Shown here piece by piece: positions 18,697 through 27,440 of a stretch of DNA of 36,140 nucleotides. The translations under genes and the position numbers were made by a program. The notes beneath the pieces are model-generated. The model ran no database searches. It saw only the letters and a list, made by a program, of their open reading frames with translations, and was not told the origin of the DNA. The DNA lies in NCBI RefSeq assembly GCF_026122815.1, contig NZ_JAIWQW010000007.1:1-36140 (forward strand), in the 5' to 3' direction. Numbering within the stretch: position 1 is the stretch's first letter; the number at the start of each line of letters is the position of its first letter. This DNA comes from Buchnera aphidicola (Pemphigus obesinymphae). Its GTDB lineage: Bacteria; Pseudomonadota; Gammaproteobacteria; Enterobacterales; Enterobacteriaceae.

Positions 18697-19499
18697 TAGT
18701 TGATTATTTAATATGGTTGTTAATGTTAATTTAAATAATTTTAAAAATTAAATATCCATCTTAATCGATAACTATTAATTTATTTTTAAAAAAAATTTTA
18801 TAGGATATGTTGATACATTTTTATTTTAGATTAAAAAATATATTTTATTCTTAACAGAATCTTGTTCTAGCATATTTTTTTAGAATTTATAATTTTTATT
18901 ATATACAATAAATAGTATTAAAATAGTACTTTTTGATTATATTGATAATGAATGTTAAATTTATGAGAATAAGAAAGGAAAATTACTTTCATTGATTTTA
19001 AAAAATTTTCTTTTTATAAAAAATTGTTTCTTTTATTTAAATTAGAAATGAGATACATATTAATTTTAAGAAAAATTTTTATCCATATTTTTATTACATT
19101 GAACAATGTAAATGCAATGTTTATATTTTTATTATTTTAGAATGTGAAACATTTAGATATTAATGTATTTTTATTATTTTTTAATAGTGAATTAAAAATG
19201 TTTTTTTTTACACTTTTAAAGTGTTTTTTAAATTTTTTAAAATGGTAAGTGATTTGTCGGATAATAATAAAATTAAAAATGTAAAATATAAAATTTTATT
19301 TTTTTGAAAGAAAGAATTAATTATTTTAATTTTTATATTTTAATTGAATTACATATTAATATTTTTATTATTATAAAAATATCTAATTATTTTTTTAAAA
19401 CAATCAATTTAAACTTTTTTTTGAATATATAATGTATTATTTTTTAATAAGATTCTTAAAATGACTTTTTTGGATATATATATTAATCATTTAATATTT
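18697..19499. other. gene-free spacer rplU / ibaG, position of E. coli ispB-sfsB-murA
   Basis: About 800 bases of A/T-rich sequence without open frames. In E. coli this interval carries ispB, sfsB and murA. I looked for MurA (SGAKNA, RASIWALGP, GGCAIGARP types) and polyprenyl synthase DDxxD motifs and recognised none. Small hairpins occur at 19094-19111 and 19210-19224, the latter with T's after it on the plus strand. The region looks like an eroded gene remnant. Confidence 0.55.
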
Positions 19500-19754
19500 T
19501 TACGGATTATAAATATGTTTTTTTTTATTCCATTCTTTAGGAGAATAAGATTTTATAGTTATGGCATGAATTTTTTTTTCTATAATGTCTGACATTAAAG
19601 ATGTATAAATAGATTGTTGTCTTTTTACTTCACTCATTCCTGTAAATATTTCTCCAACAGCAATAATTTTTATATGATTGCTATCTCCTGTTACATATAT
19701 TTCTTGTAATGCCAATGAATTCATTAGTAATTTCTTTATTTTTTTATTTTGCAT
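19500..19754 (-). CDS. ibaG: BolA-family protein IbaG
   Basis: An 84-residue BolA/IbaG protein (E. coli YrbA/IbaG 84-89). Conserved parts are LMNSLALQEIYVTGD, then HIKIIAVGEIFTGMSEVKRQQSIY in two pieces, and the signature KIHAITIKSYSPKEW, containing the His that in this family helps bind a [2Fe-2S] cluster shared with monothiol glutaredoxin Grx4. The GEIFTGMS loop and absence of the longer BolA N terminus favour IbaG over BolA. In E. coli it precedes murA on the same strand; here the downstream 800 bases are empty. ATG start with a poor ribosome site. Confidence 0.9.
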   Translation of the reverse strand: MQNKKIKKLLMNSLALQEIYVTGDSNHIKIIAVGEIFTGMSEVKRQQSIYTSLMSDIIEKKIHAITIKSYSPKEWNKKKHIYNP

Positions 19755-20180
19755 GGTTATTTTAAATTTAATGTAACGTTTTTTTTTAAAAATAATTTTT
19801 ATATTGTTCGATATATAGAATTAAATAGAATGTTATTTGAGTAATGAAATACTAAAAATATATAATAAATATTACTATATAACATATTTTTTGATCTATA
19901 TTAATAAAAATTATTGTTTATTTTTGTTAATTAATTTTGTTGTATAGTTATAAAGTATCGTTAAAATAGATTTATATCTTAACATAAAAGTCATAATTTA
20001 TAAAACATATTTTTTATATGCACGGTGTTATCTATGAATATTCATTCATATATTTTTACTTGTTTAGAATATTTTTAAAAGTAATTGCATATTTCGCCAA
20101 TTTTAGTATTTTTAATTTTATTTGCTTTTCTATAATATATAAAAAAATAAAATAATAATATTATTATTCAGAGGTTTGAT
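19755..20180. other. divergent spacer ibaG / greA
   Basis: About 425 AT-rich bases between the divergent starts; promoters for both genes are expected but not resolvable. No open frame, RNA or strong hairpin seen. Confidence 0.45.
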
Positions 20181-20660
20181 ATGAAAAGTAAGATTCCAAT
20201 GACTTTAAGTGGTATAAAAAAATTACGCAAAGAATTACAAGAATTAAAAGAAATTACACGACCTCGTATTATTTCTGATATCTCTGATGCTAGATCTTAT
20301 GGTGATTTAAAAGAAAATGCAGAATATCATGCAGCTAGAGAAGAACAAGGATTCTGTGAAGGAAGGATAAAAGAAATTGAATCTAAACTTGCTAACGCCG
20401 AAATTATTGATATAACTAAGGTACCTCATAATGGCACGGTAATTTTTGGTGTTACTGTAACAGTGATGAACATGCATACTAAAAAAAAATCTACTTACGG
20501 TATTGTAGGTAATGATGAAGCTAATTTTAAAAAAAAATTAATTTCTATTGATTCTCCTATGGCCCGTGGATTGCTTGGTAAAAAAGAAAGAGACATAGCT
20601 GTGATAAAAACACCAGGTGGGAAAATACAATATGAGATATTAAAGATAGATTATGTTTAA
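20181..20660 (+). CDS. greA: transcription elongation factor GreA
   Basis: Stimulates the RNA cleavage activity of backtracked RNA polymerase. The 159 residues (E. coli 158) comprise the N-terminal coiled coil (about 1-75), with [19 protein letters not shown] and the tip sequence [20 protein letters not shown] holding the acidic Asp/Glu pair that enters the polymerase channel. A C-terminal FKBP-like domain (80-159) follows, with FGVTVTV and [17 protein letters not shown] with GAGG eight bases upstream. Two runs of nine A lie inside the gene but the frame is intact. Confidence 0.98.
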   Translation: MKSKIPMTLSGIKKLRKELQELKEITRPRIISDISDARSYGDLKENAEYHAAREEQGFCEGRIKEIESKLANAEIIDITKVPHNGTVIFGVTVTVMNMHTKKKSTYGIVGNDEANFKKKLISIDSPMARGLLGKKERDIAVIKTPGGKIQYEILKIDYV

Positions 20661-20894
20661 TATCTATGAACTAAAAATATTTAACATAATGACCAAAACT
20701 AATATTAAAAATAATATGTAAATACTTAATAGATTTTATATAAATAAAAATTTTTATTAAAAATATCATAAAAAAATTATTTTTTAATAATTAGTAGGAA
20801 CTAATGGGACTTTTATGTATAAAAATTTAAAAATATATCAATATTAATGATTTGATTATTTTGCGTATCAAGTTTATATGTTTTTATTGAATTT

Positions 20895-21539
20895 TTGTGT
20901 TTTAGGATATATTTTTATGATAAAAAAAAAATAATAAATTCTAACAGATGGTTGAAAAGGCATTTTTGTGATAAATATGTGAAATTAGCTTATAAAAAAG
21001 GATTTCGATCAAGAGCAAAATTTAAGTTAGCAGAATTAAACAACTCTGATAAAATCTTTAAAATAGGTATGAATGTGATTGATTTAGGATCATCTCCTGG
21101 TAGTTGGTCAGAATATGCTGTTTCTAAAATAGGAAAAAAAGGTAAAATTGTAGCTTGTGATATACTACCGATGCTTCCTGTTAAAAATGTACTCTTTATT
21201 CAAGGTGATATCAGAGAGAAAATTATATTTGATAAATTATTACATTGTGCAAAATTGATACCGATTAATGTAGTGATGTCCGATATGGCTCCTAATATGA
21301 GTGGGTATTCTTGTATTGATATTCCTAAGTCTATTTTTTTATGTAATTTAGCTCTCAAAGTATCTAGAATAACTTTAGTACAAGGAGGAACATTATTATT
21401 AAAATTATTTCAAGGAGAAGGATTTGATACATTTTTAAAAAAAATCTATGATTTGTTTTCATTAGTCAAAATTCGTAAACCATATTCTTCTCTAACTAGT
21501 TCTAGAGAGGTCTTTATTGTAGCAGCTAAGAAAAAATAA
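20895..21539 (+). CDS. rlmE: 23S rRNA 2'-O-ribose methyltransferase RlmE (FtsJ/RrmJ)
   Basis: Methylates the 2'-O of U2552 in the 23S rRNA A loop, needed for final 50S maturation. The protein shows RWLKRHFCDKYVKLAYKKG, GFRSRAKFKL, AdoMet motif I VIDLGSSPGSWSE, ACDILPM, the catalytic region VMSDMAPNMSG, LLLKLFQGEGFD (catalytic Lys) and KPYSSLTSSREVFIVA, so the enzyme core is intact. The start is doubtful. The continuous frame begins at TTG 20895, which has no ribosome site. A good AGGA and an ATG at 20917 lie downstream, but this ATG is one base out of frame across a run of ten A and meets a stop after five codons. With eleven A it would give a start MIKKKIINSNRWL, very like E. coli. Slippage, a sequencing error or use of the TTG are the options. 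Confidence 0.9.
   Translation: MCFRIYFYDKKKIINSNRWLKRHFCDKYVKLAYKKGFRSRAKFKLAELNNSDKIFKIGMNVIDLGSSPGSWSEYAVSKIGKKGKIVACDILPMLPVKNVLFIQGDIREKIIFDKLLHCAKLIPINVVMSDMAPNMSGYSCIDIPKSIFLCNLALKVSRITLVQGGTLLLKLFQGEGFDTFLKKIYDLFSLVKIRKPYSSLTSSREVFIVAAKKK
20904..20907 (+). promoter_or_regulatory. Shine-Dalgarno site of rlmE pointing to the out-of-frame ATG
   Basis: AGGA nine bases before ATG 20917. It lies inside the reading frame of the TTG-started version, nine bases downstream of that codon, so it cannot serve the TTG at 20895. This supports ATG 20917 as the true initiation site. Confidence 0.6.
20922..20931 (+). other. A10 homopolymer at the rlmE start (candidate slippage site)
   Basis: Ten consecutive A directly after ATG ATA-type codons. 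One added A would join the ATG 20917 frame to the conserved RlmE frame. Poly(A) tracts that break genes and are rescued by RNA polymerase slippage have been described in Buchnera, so this is a candidate site. Confidence 0.6.
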
Positions 21540-21589
21540 TAATATCTTATGCTGTTTTTTAATATTATTGTAATAATGAGGTTAATACC

Positions 21590-23434
21590 TTGAGTGACAT
21601 GGTTAAAAATCTGATTCTTTGGTTAGTTATTGCAGTTGTATTCATGTCTATATTTCAAAGTTTTAATTCTGATGATGGGAACATTCGTAGAATAGATTAT
21701 TCAACTTTTTTATCAGAAGTTAATCAAGATCAAGTCCGAGAGGTACATATAAATGGGCATGAAATTAATGTTATCAAAAAAAATAATAACAAATATAAAA
21801 CATATCTTCCAATTAACGATGCTAGATTACTAGATAATCTATTGGTAAAGAATGTCAAAGTAGTAGGAGAAGCACCTGAAGAGACAAGTTTGATTACTTC
21901 TATTTTTATATCATGGTTTCCGATGTTTTTATTAATAGGTGTTTGGATTTTTTTTATGCGTCAAATGCATATTGGTGGTGGAAAAGGTGCTATGTCATTC
22001 GGTAAAAGTAAAGCTCGTATGTTATCTAAAGATGAGATTAAGATTACTTTTTCTGATGTAGCTGGTTGCGATGAAGCTAAGGAAGAAGTCAGTGAATTGG
22101 TTGAATATTTAAGAGAACCTAGTCGTTTTCAAAAACTAGGTGGTAAAATTCCAAAAGGAATTTTAATGGTTGGCCCCCCAGGAACAGGTAAAACGTTACT
22201 TGCAAAAGCTATAGCAGGAGAAGCTAAAGTTCCTTTTTTTACTATTTCTGGTTCTGATTTTGTGGAAATGTTTGTCGGAGTAGGGGCGTCGAGAGTACGT
22301 GATATGTTTGAACATTCTAGAAAATCTGCTCCGTGTATAATATTTATTGATGAAATTGATGCTGTAGGTCGTCAAAGAGGTACAGGTGTTGGAGGTGGAC
22401 ATGATGAAAGAGAACAAACATTAAATCAAATGTTAGTAGAAATGGATGGTTTTGAAGGCAATGAGGGTATTATTTTAATTGCCGCTACAAATCGTCCTGA
22501 TGTTTTAGATCCTGCTTTATTGCGGCCTGGTCGTTTTGATAGACAAATAGTAGTAGCTTTACCTGACGTTCGAGGAAGAAATCAGATCCTTAAAGTTCAC
22601 ATGCGTAAAATTCCTTTAGATAAAGACGTTAATGCAATGATTATTGCACGTAGTACTCCTGGATTTTCTGGTGCAGATTTAGCTAATTTGGTTAATGAAG
22701 CAGCTCTTTTTGCTGCTAGGATTAATCGTCAAACTGTATCTATGTCAGAATTTGAAAAAGCTAAAGATAAAATTATTATGGGTTCTGAGCGTCGATCATT
22801 AGTAATGACTGATGCACAAAAACAGGCTACTGCTTATCATGAATCTGGACATGTTATTGTAGGAAGATTAGTTCCTGAACATGATCCTGCACATAAGGTA
22901 ACAATAATTCCAAGAGGTAGAGCATTAGGAGTAACATTTTTTTTACCAGAAAGCGATACCATTACTATTAGTCGTCAAAAGTTGGAAAGTCAAATATCTA
23001 CTTTATATGGAGGACGATTAGCTGAAGAAATTATTTATGGTGAAAAAAACGTATCTACAGGTGCATTTAACGATATAAAAATTGCAACTACTTTGGCAAG
23101 AAATATGGTAACTCAATGGGGTTTTTCAGATAAATTAGGACCGTTATTATATGCTGAAGAAGAGGATGAGATATTTTTAGGTCGTTCAGTCGCTAAAGCT
23201 AAACATATGTCAGATGAAACTGCTAGAATAATAGATAAAGAAGTAAAGTTATTAATAGAATTAAATTATCAAAGAGCAAGAAATATTTTAAATGATAATA
23301 TGGATATATTACATGCCATGAAAGATGCGTTAATGAAATATGAAACAATTGATGCATCGCAAATTGATGATTTAATGGCCAGGAAAAAAGTTCGTAAACC
23401 TGTAGATTGGGTAGAAAATTCTTCTTCTAATTAA
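21590..23434 (+). CDS. ftsH: ATP-dependent zinc metalloprotease FtsH
   Basis: Membrane-anchored AAA+ protease that degrades misassembled membrane proteins and short-lived regulators. The 614 residues contain TM1 at about 5-25 ([15 protein letters not shown]), a periplasmic loop, and TM2 at about 105-123 ([15 protein letters not shown]). Walker A GPPGTGKT is at 195-202, Walker B FIDEID near 250, the second-region-of-homology arginines in RPGRFDRQ, and the Zn site HESGH starts at 417, with the third-ligand Asp in GAFNDIK. E. coli has about 30 more residues of disordered tail. Start taken as TTG 21590, eight bases after GAGG; ATG 21599 is the alternative, as debated for E. coli. Follows rlmE as in E. 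coli. Confidence 0.98.
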   Translation: MSDMVKNLILWLVIAVVFMSIFQSFNSDDGNIRRIDYSTFLSEVNQDQVREVHINGHEINVIKKNNNKYKTYLPINDARLLDNLLVKNVKVVGEAPEETSLITSIFISWFPMFLLIGVWIFFMRQMHIGGGKGAMSFGKSKARMLSKDEIKITFSDVAGCDEAKEEVSELVEYLREPSRFQKLGGKIPKGILMVGPPGTGKTLLAKAIAGEAKVPFFTISGSDFVEMFVGVGASRVRDMFEHSRKSAPCIIFIDEIDAVGRQRGTGVGGGHDEREQTLNQMLVEMDGFEGNEGIILIAATNRPDVLDPALLRPGRFDRQIVVALPDVRGRNQILKVHMRKIPLDKDVNAMIIARSTPGFSGADLANLVNEAALFAARINRQTVSMSEFEKAKDKIIMGSERRSLVMTDAQKQATAYHESGHVIVGRLVPEHDPAHKVTIIPRGRALGVTFFLPESDTITISRQKLESQISTLYGGRLAEEIIYGEKNVSTGAFNDIKIATTLARNMVTQWGFSDKLGPLLYAEEEDEIFLGRSVAKAKHMSDETARIIDKEVKLLIELNYQRARNILNDNMDILHAMKDALMKYETIDASQIDDLMARKKVRKPVDWVENSSSN

Positions 23435-24993
23435 ATTAATATTTAATATAGTTATTTTAAAATTTAAAATATATTTAATGTAATTTTATTTTTCATAATA
23501 AATTGTTTAGATATAACTAGAATATTTTTTAATCTATAAATTTTAAATAATGTTTTTAGATGAAAAATTTGGTTAAATGTTAATTTAATCATTTATGACA
23601 TCATTGTTTTCAAAGTATCATAAATTTTAGATATTTTAAAAGATGTAATTTAAAATAGATATGTGTTTAATTGATATTCTAAATTTTTAAATCTAGTTCG
23701 ATTTAAATGTAAAAATCATTATTTTTGTTAAAAAATGTGCAACTATCTCTTTACTTTATAGGAGATAGTTGATTTTTAAAAATAAATACGTTTATTCATA
23801 TAATAAATATTACTTTTCTTTTAATCGTTATTAAAAATGAAAATTTTATGTTTATAAATATATTGTATTTTTATTGAAATTATTTTTTTTGTATAAAAAT
23901 TAATTTATTTTTTAAAAAAAAGCATTTATTTTTGTTAAAAATAAAACTAAAAGTAAAATTATTATTTTTTTATATACATTCAATTAAATAAATTAATAAT
24001 AGTTATTATCATAGATAAAACAAAAGATTAAGTATATTATACATAATATTATATTATGTGTTAAGATAGATTAATAAAACACATAATTTTATTTAATAAA
24101 ATAAAAATATATTTTCATTTTTTTTCTATTGAAACAAAAAGGATAGAAAAAGGTGTTATTGTTCTTATTTCTTTAGTGGATTTAAATACATTGGTATTTT
24201 TTATCACATTTATAAAATTTTTTAAAAAATTATAATTTTATTCTTAATAAAAATTAAATTTTTAATCAATTCAAAAATTACATAAATTTCTAAAGGTTTA
24301 ATTTTTTATTTACGAATAATGTTTTAAAAAATCAAAATTTTATAAAACTTTGATTATCTTATTACTTATTTTATAAATATAAAAATTTTTATAAAATTGT
24401 AATTACAAGTTTTTTTCTAGTCAATGAATTTATAAATATTTTTATTTTTAAAATAAATGCTATAATAGTAAATCTATAAGACATTAGATTTGATTATTTA
24501 TAGTCAGAAATAAATTATTTTAGAAATATAGGATATATAAAAATCATATTTTTATGATTTATATCAAAATTTTTTATGAAAAGGTGCACACATTTTATTC
24601 ATAAATAGAAAATTACAATACACGATACATTGTTATGTTTTAAAATTTCATTTGCATTAAAAATTACAGAGTAATAGAAAGATTTTTTATAAAAAATTAA
24701 TATTAAAAACTTCATTATTTAAAATGATAAAATAGCAATAAAATTAGAAAAATTTTATTTTAAATATATTTAATAAAATAGTTAGATTTATATTTTTTGA
24801 TATTTTTTAATTATTTAGTATATTTATTTTTTATAAAACATTAAATATATATATAATATATATAAATATTATATAAATATCAGAAAATAATAATTATACA
24901 AAATAATAAATAATTTATTTTGATTATTATTTAATTTAAATGTAAATTAAAAGCAACTATTTTATTTAACACTTTAAAAGTGATAAAATTGAT
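23435..24993. other. long gene-free spacer ftsH / secG, position of E. coli folP-glmM
   Basis: About 1.6 kb of A/T-rich sequence without a credible gene, the longest empty stretch in the window. E. coli has folP and glmM here. I looked for GlmM landmarks (GTDGIRG, SASHNP, DGDGDR) and dihydropteroate synthase motifs and saw none. The only strong structure is the hairpin at 23740-23771. A slightly less A/T-rich patch near 24139-24185 gives no recognisable protein. Confidence 0.6.
23740..23778 (+). terminator. intrinsic terminator about 300 bases after ftsH
   Basis: CAACTATCTC (23740-23749) and GAGATAGTTG (23762-23771) form a perfect 10-bp stem with a 12-base loop, followed by ATTTTT. It is on the plus strand and probably ends the rlmE-ftsH transcript, though the 300-base distance from ftsH suggests it may once have followed another gene. 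Confidence 0.7.
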
Positions 24994-25030
24994 TTATATT
25001 GGATATACATAATATGTATATCCAATATAA
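24994..25030. repeat. 17-bp perfect inverted repeat upstream of secG
   Basis: Arms 24994-25010 and 25014-25030 are exact reverse complements (core GGATATACAT / ATGTATATCC) around a 3-base loop. The last six bases are shared with a second, longer palindrome that follows immediately. Together they could fold as two competing hairpins just before secG. Confidence 0.75.
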
Positions 25031-25077
25031 TATTATTTAATAAATATATTTTATATATTTATTAAATAATATTATAT
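25025..25077. repeat. 25-bp perfect A/T inverted repeat upstream of secG
   Basis: Arms 25025-25049 and 25053-25077 are perfect complements around a 3-base loop and made only of A and T. It overlaps the preceding 17-bp inverted repeat by six bases and ends 42 bases before the secG start. The length of perfect pairing is unusual even for A/T-rich sequence. Confidence 0.75.
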
Positions 25078-25119
25078 AAAAAATTTTATGGCGGTAATGA
25101 CAATAGGAACATATTTGTT

Positions 25120-25386
25120 ATGTATCATTTTTTTTTAATTTTATTAATGTTTGTATCAACTATTTTAATTTTTTTAATTATGATGCAACAAGGTGAGAAC
25201 ATAGATTCATCTTGTTCTATTGGTGGTTCTGAAAAATTATTTACTCATGCTAATCGTAACAAATTAATGACTTATATTACTATTTTTTTTGCAATTCTTT
25301 TTTTTATTTTTATTTTAGCTTTATCAAATGTTAACGTTAATCATGATAAAAAAATAAATTTCAGTAGTATATTAGATGATCAATGA
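25120..25386 (+). CDS. secG: preprotein translocase subunit SecG
   Basis: Small membrane component of the SecYEG translocon. The 88 residues have two transmembrane helices (about 3-21 and 50-69) joined by the conserved loop IMMQQGENIDSS, equivalent to IMLQQGKGADMG in E. coli, then GGSEKLFTHANRNKLMT before helix 2. The polar tail is about 20 residues shorter than in E. coli (110). ATG 25120 aligns with the E. coli start; AGGAAC lies 12 bases upstream. It precedes tRNA-Leu(GAG) as in E. coli secG-leuU. Confidence 0.93.
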   Translation: MYHFFLILLMFVSTILIFLIMMQQGENIDSSCSIGGSEKLFTHANRNKLMTYITIFFAILFFIFILALSNVNVNHDKKINFSSILDDQ

Positions 25387-25481
25387 TTTTTATCATAAAA
25401 GGAATTGATCTATAAAATTAAATTAGAGTTATATTGGCATATAATATTTTATTAACTGTAAATGTAGTTAGTAAAAATTAA

Positions 25482-25570
25482 ACCGAGGTGGTGGAACTGG
25501 TAGACACGCTACTTTGAGGTAGTAGTATCTTATTCTAAAAGATATGCGGGTTCAAATCCCGTCCTCGGTA
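25482..25570 (+). tRNA. tRNA-Leu(GAG)
   Basis: Cloverleaf with acceptor ACCGAGG (25482-25488) pairing with CCTCGGT (25563-25569) and discriminator A at 25570. The anticodon stem CTACT/AGTAG encloses loop TTGAGGT, anticodon GAG. A long variable arm (ATCTT/AAGAT) marks the class II type, and the T loop is TTCAAAT. It matches E. coli leuU and lies in the same place after secG. The next bases are CGA, so CCA is not encoded. The first pair is A-U where E. coli has G-U. Confidence 0.97.
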
Positions 25571-25578
25571 CGATTTTT

Positions 25579-25616
25579 AATTAATTAATGTTATATATAT
25601 ATAACATTAATTAATT
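25579..25616 (+). terminator. A/T hairpin after tRNA-Leu
   Basis: Bases 25579-25616 form a perfect palindrome (arms of 17 pairs around a 4-base loop, central GTTATAT/ATATAAC) nine bases beyond the tRNA end, followed by TTTATTATTTT. Likely a 3'-processing or termination structure of secG-tRNA-Leu. Confidence 0.55.
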
Positions 25617-25686
25617 TTTATTATTTTAAAATAAATTTTATATAGCAATTTATTTTTTTCTATTAACGATATAGTCAAGTACCATT

Positions 25687-25709
25687 CCCCCGATTATTCG
25701 GGGGTTTTT
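25687..25709 (+). terminator. strong intrinsic terminator after tRNA-Leu
   Basis: CCCCCGA (25687-25693) and TCGGGGG (25698-25704) form a 7-bp stem with TTAT loop, followed by TTTTTGTT. It is the most GC-rich non-coding element in the window and a textbook Rho-independent terminator, separating secG-tRNA-Leu from nusA. Confidence 0.92.
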
Positions 25710-25922
25710 GTTATTTAAAAACATTTAAACTTTATTTTGTCATTTTCTATATTTAAATAATAAAGTAATTTATTCTTTATAAATACCTTAAATTTATATT
25801 TAAAATTATGTTTATAAAGATTATTTTTTGTAAAAAATTTTTGTTAAGACGTTTTTATATAGATTAAACATTTTTTAAAAAATTGAAAAAATAAATTTAT
25901 TTTCATTTTTTTGTTTAAAATT

Positions 25923-25926
25923 GAGG
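25923..25926 (+). promoter_or_regulatory. Shine-Dalgarno site of nusA
   Basis: GAGG nine bases before GTG 25936. It supports the GTG start over the in-frame TTG at 25921, which precedes the site itself. Confidence 0.7.
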
Positions 25927-25935
25927 CCAATCAAG

Positions 25936-27423
25936 GTGAGTAAAGAAATTTTAGCTGTTGTTGAATCAGTTTCAAATGAGAAATCTCTCCCACGTGAAAA
26001 AATATTTGAAGCTTTAGAATGTGCATTAGCCACAGCTACGAAGAAGAAACATGATCAAGAAATTGATATAAGAGTAAAAATTAATCGTAAAAATGGAGAT
26101 TTTTATACGTTTCGACGTTGGATGGTTGTATCTCAAGTTACTCAACCGACAAAAGAAATTACATTAGAAGCAGCTCGTTTGGAAAATAATTCCATACAAT
26201 TGAATGATTATATTGAAGATTTAATACAATCAGTCACTTTTGATAGAATTACTACTCAAACAGCAAAACAAGTTATTGTTCAAAAAGTAAGAGAAGCTGA
26301 ACGAGCTATGGTAGTTGAACAATTTAAAGAATATAAAGGTGATATTATTACTGGTATTGTAAAAAAAATAAATAGAGATAATATTATTTTAGATTTAGAA
26401 AATAATGCTGAAGCATTAATTATGAAAGAAGATATGTTACCAAGAGATAATTTTAGATTAGGTGATCGTGTAAGAGGATTATTATATGCGATTTATCCTG
26501 AATCTCGAGGAGCTCAATTGTTTATGAGTAGATCTAAACCGGAAATGCTTATTGAGTTGTTTCGTATTGAAGTGCCTGAGATTGGAGAAGAGATAATTGA
26601 AATTAAAGCCGCTGCTCGTGATCCAGGATCAAGAGCTAAAATTGCAGTAAAAACAAATGATAAACGTATAGATCCTGTAGGAGCTTGTGTCGGTATGAGG
26701 GGAGCACGAGTACAAGCGGTATCCAGTGAATTATGTGGTGAAAGAATTGATGTGGTTTTATGGGATAGTAATCCAGCACAATTTGTAATTAATGCAATGT
26801 CTCCAGCTGATGTATCTTCTATTATTATGGATGAAGATCATCATACTATGGATGTTTCTGTAGAATCTGCTAATTTAGCACAAGCGATTGGTAGAAATGG
26901 TCAAAATGTTAAGTTAGCTTCTCAGTTAAGCGGATGGGAATTAAATGTGATGACTGTTGACGATTTACGGTTAAAATATAAAGAAGAATCGCATTTAATT
27001 AAACGTATATTGAGTAATAGTTTGAATATTGATGACAATATCATAAATACATTAATTAAAACAGGTTTTTCTTCTTTAGAAGAAATAGCTTATGTGCCTT
27101 TTAATGAATTATTATCTGTTTCTGGTATTGATAAAAATGTACTTCATCAAATCAGAGAGGACGCTAAAAATGCTTTAAAAATACAAGAATTAGAAAAGAA
27201 AGAAAAATTTAAAAAAATGAATATTAAAAAAGAATTATTAAATTTAAATGGAATGAGTCGAGATTTAGCCATTAAATTATCAGATATAAATATTTATTCT
27301 TTAGAAGAACTAGCTAATCAAGGAATTGATGATCTTAGTGACATTGAAGGTTTAGACAGTGATAAAGCAGGTAAATTAATTATGGCAGCTCGCGATGTTT
27401 GTTGGTTCGGTAGTAAGACTTAA
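25936..27423 (+). CDS. nusA: transcription termination/antitermination factor NusA
   Basis: Binds RNA polymerase and modulates pausing, termination and antitermination. Started at GTG 25936 the protein is 495 residues, exactly the E. coli length, beginning (M)SKEILAVVE against E. coli [10 protein letters not shown]; a TTG five codons upstream is unlikely. Domains: N-terminal polymerase-binding part (1-130, [14 protein letters not shown]), S1 domain (about 135-200), KH1 and KH2 (200-345, [48 protein letters not shown]), then two acidic repeats (about 360-495) ending in [11 protein letters not shown]. It heads nusA-infB-rbfA-truB-rpsO-pnp. E. coli rimP (and tRNA metY), normally first, are missing. 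Confidence 0.97.
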   Translation: MSKEILAVVESVSNEKSLPREKIFEALECALATATKKKHDQEIDIRVKINRKNGDFYTFRRWMVVSQVTQPTKEITLEAARLENNSIQLNDYIEDLIQSVTFDRITTQTAKQVIVQKVREAERAMVVEQFKEYKGDIITGIVKKINRDNIILDLENNAEALIMKEDMLPRDNFRLGDRVRGLLYAIYPESRGAQLFMSRSKPEMLIELFRIEVPEIGEEIIEIKAAARDPGSRAKIAVKTNDKRIDPVGACVGMRGARVQAVSSELCGERIDVVLWDSNPAQFVINAMSPADVSSIIMDEDHHTMDVSVESANLAQAIGRNGQNVKLASQLSGWELNVMTVDDLRLKYKEESHLIKRILSNSLNIDDNIINTLIKTGFSSLEEIAYVPFNELLSVSGIDKNVLHQIREDAKNALKIQELEKKEKFKKMNIKKELLNLNGMSRDLAIKLSDINIYSLEELANQGIDDLSDIEGLDSDKAGKLIMAARDVCWFGSKT

Positions 27424-27440
27424 TAATAGGGAAAAATGGA

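Noticed and set aside
24139-24190. Slightly GC-richer patch in the ftsH-secG spacer as a glmM remnant
   Set aside because: Its translations show no GlmM or FolP motif, so no pseudogene call can be supported.
24841-24900. TA-rich alternating stretch as a possible replication origin
   Set aside because: No DnaA boxes, no dnaA/gidA neighbours; simple A/T repeats are common in all spacers here.
25921-25935. Upstream TTG start for nusA
   Set aside because: GTG 25936 gives the exact E. coli length and N terminus and has GAGG at the right distance; the TTG precedes that site.
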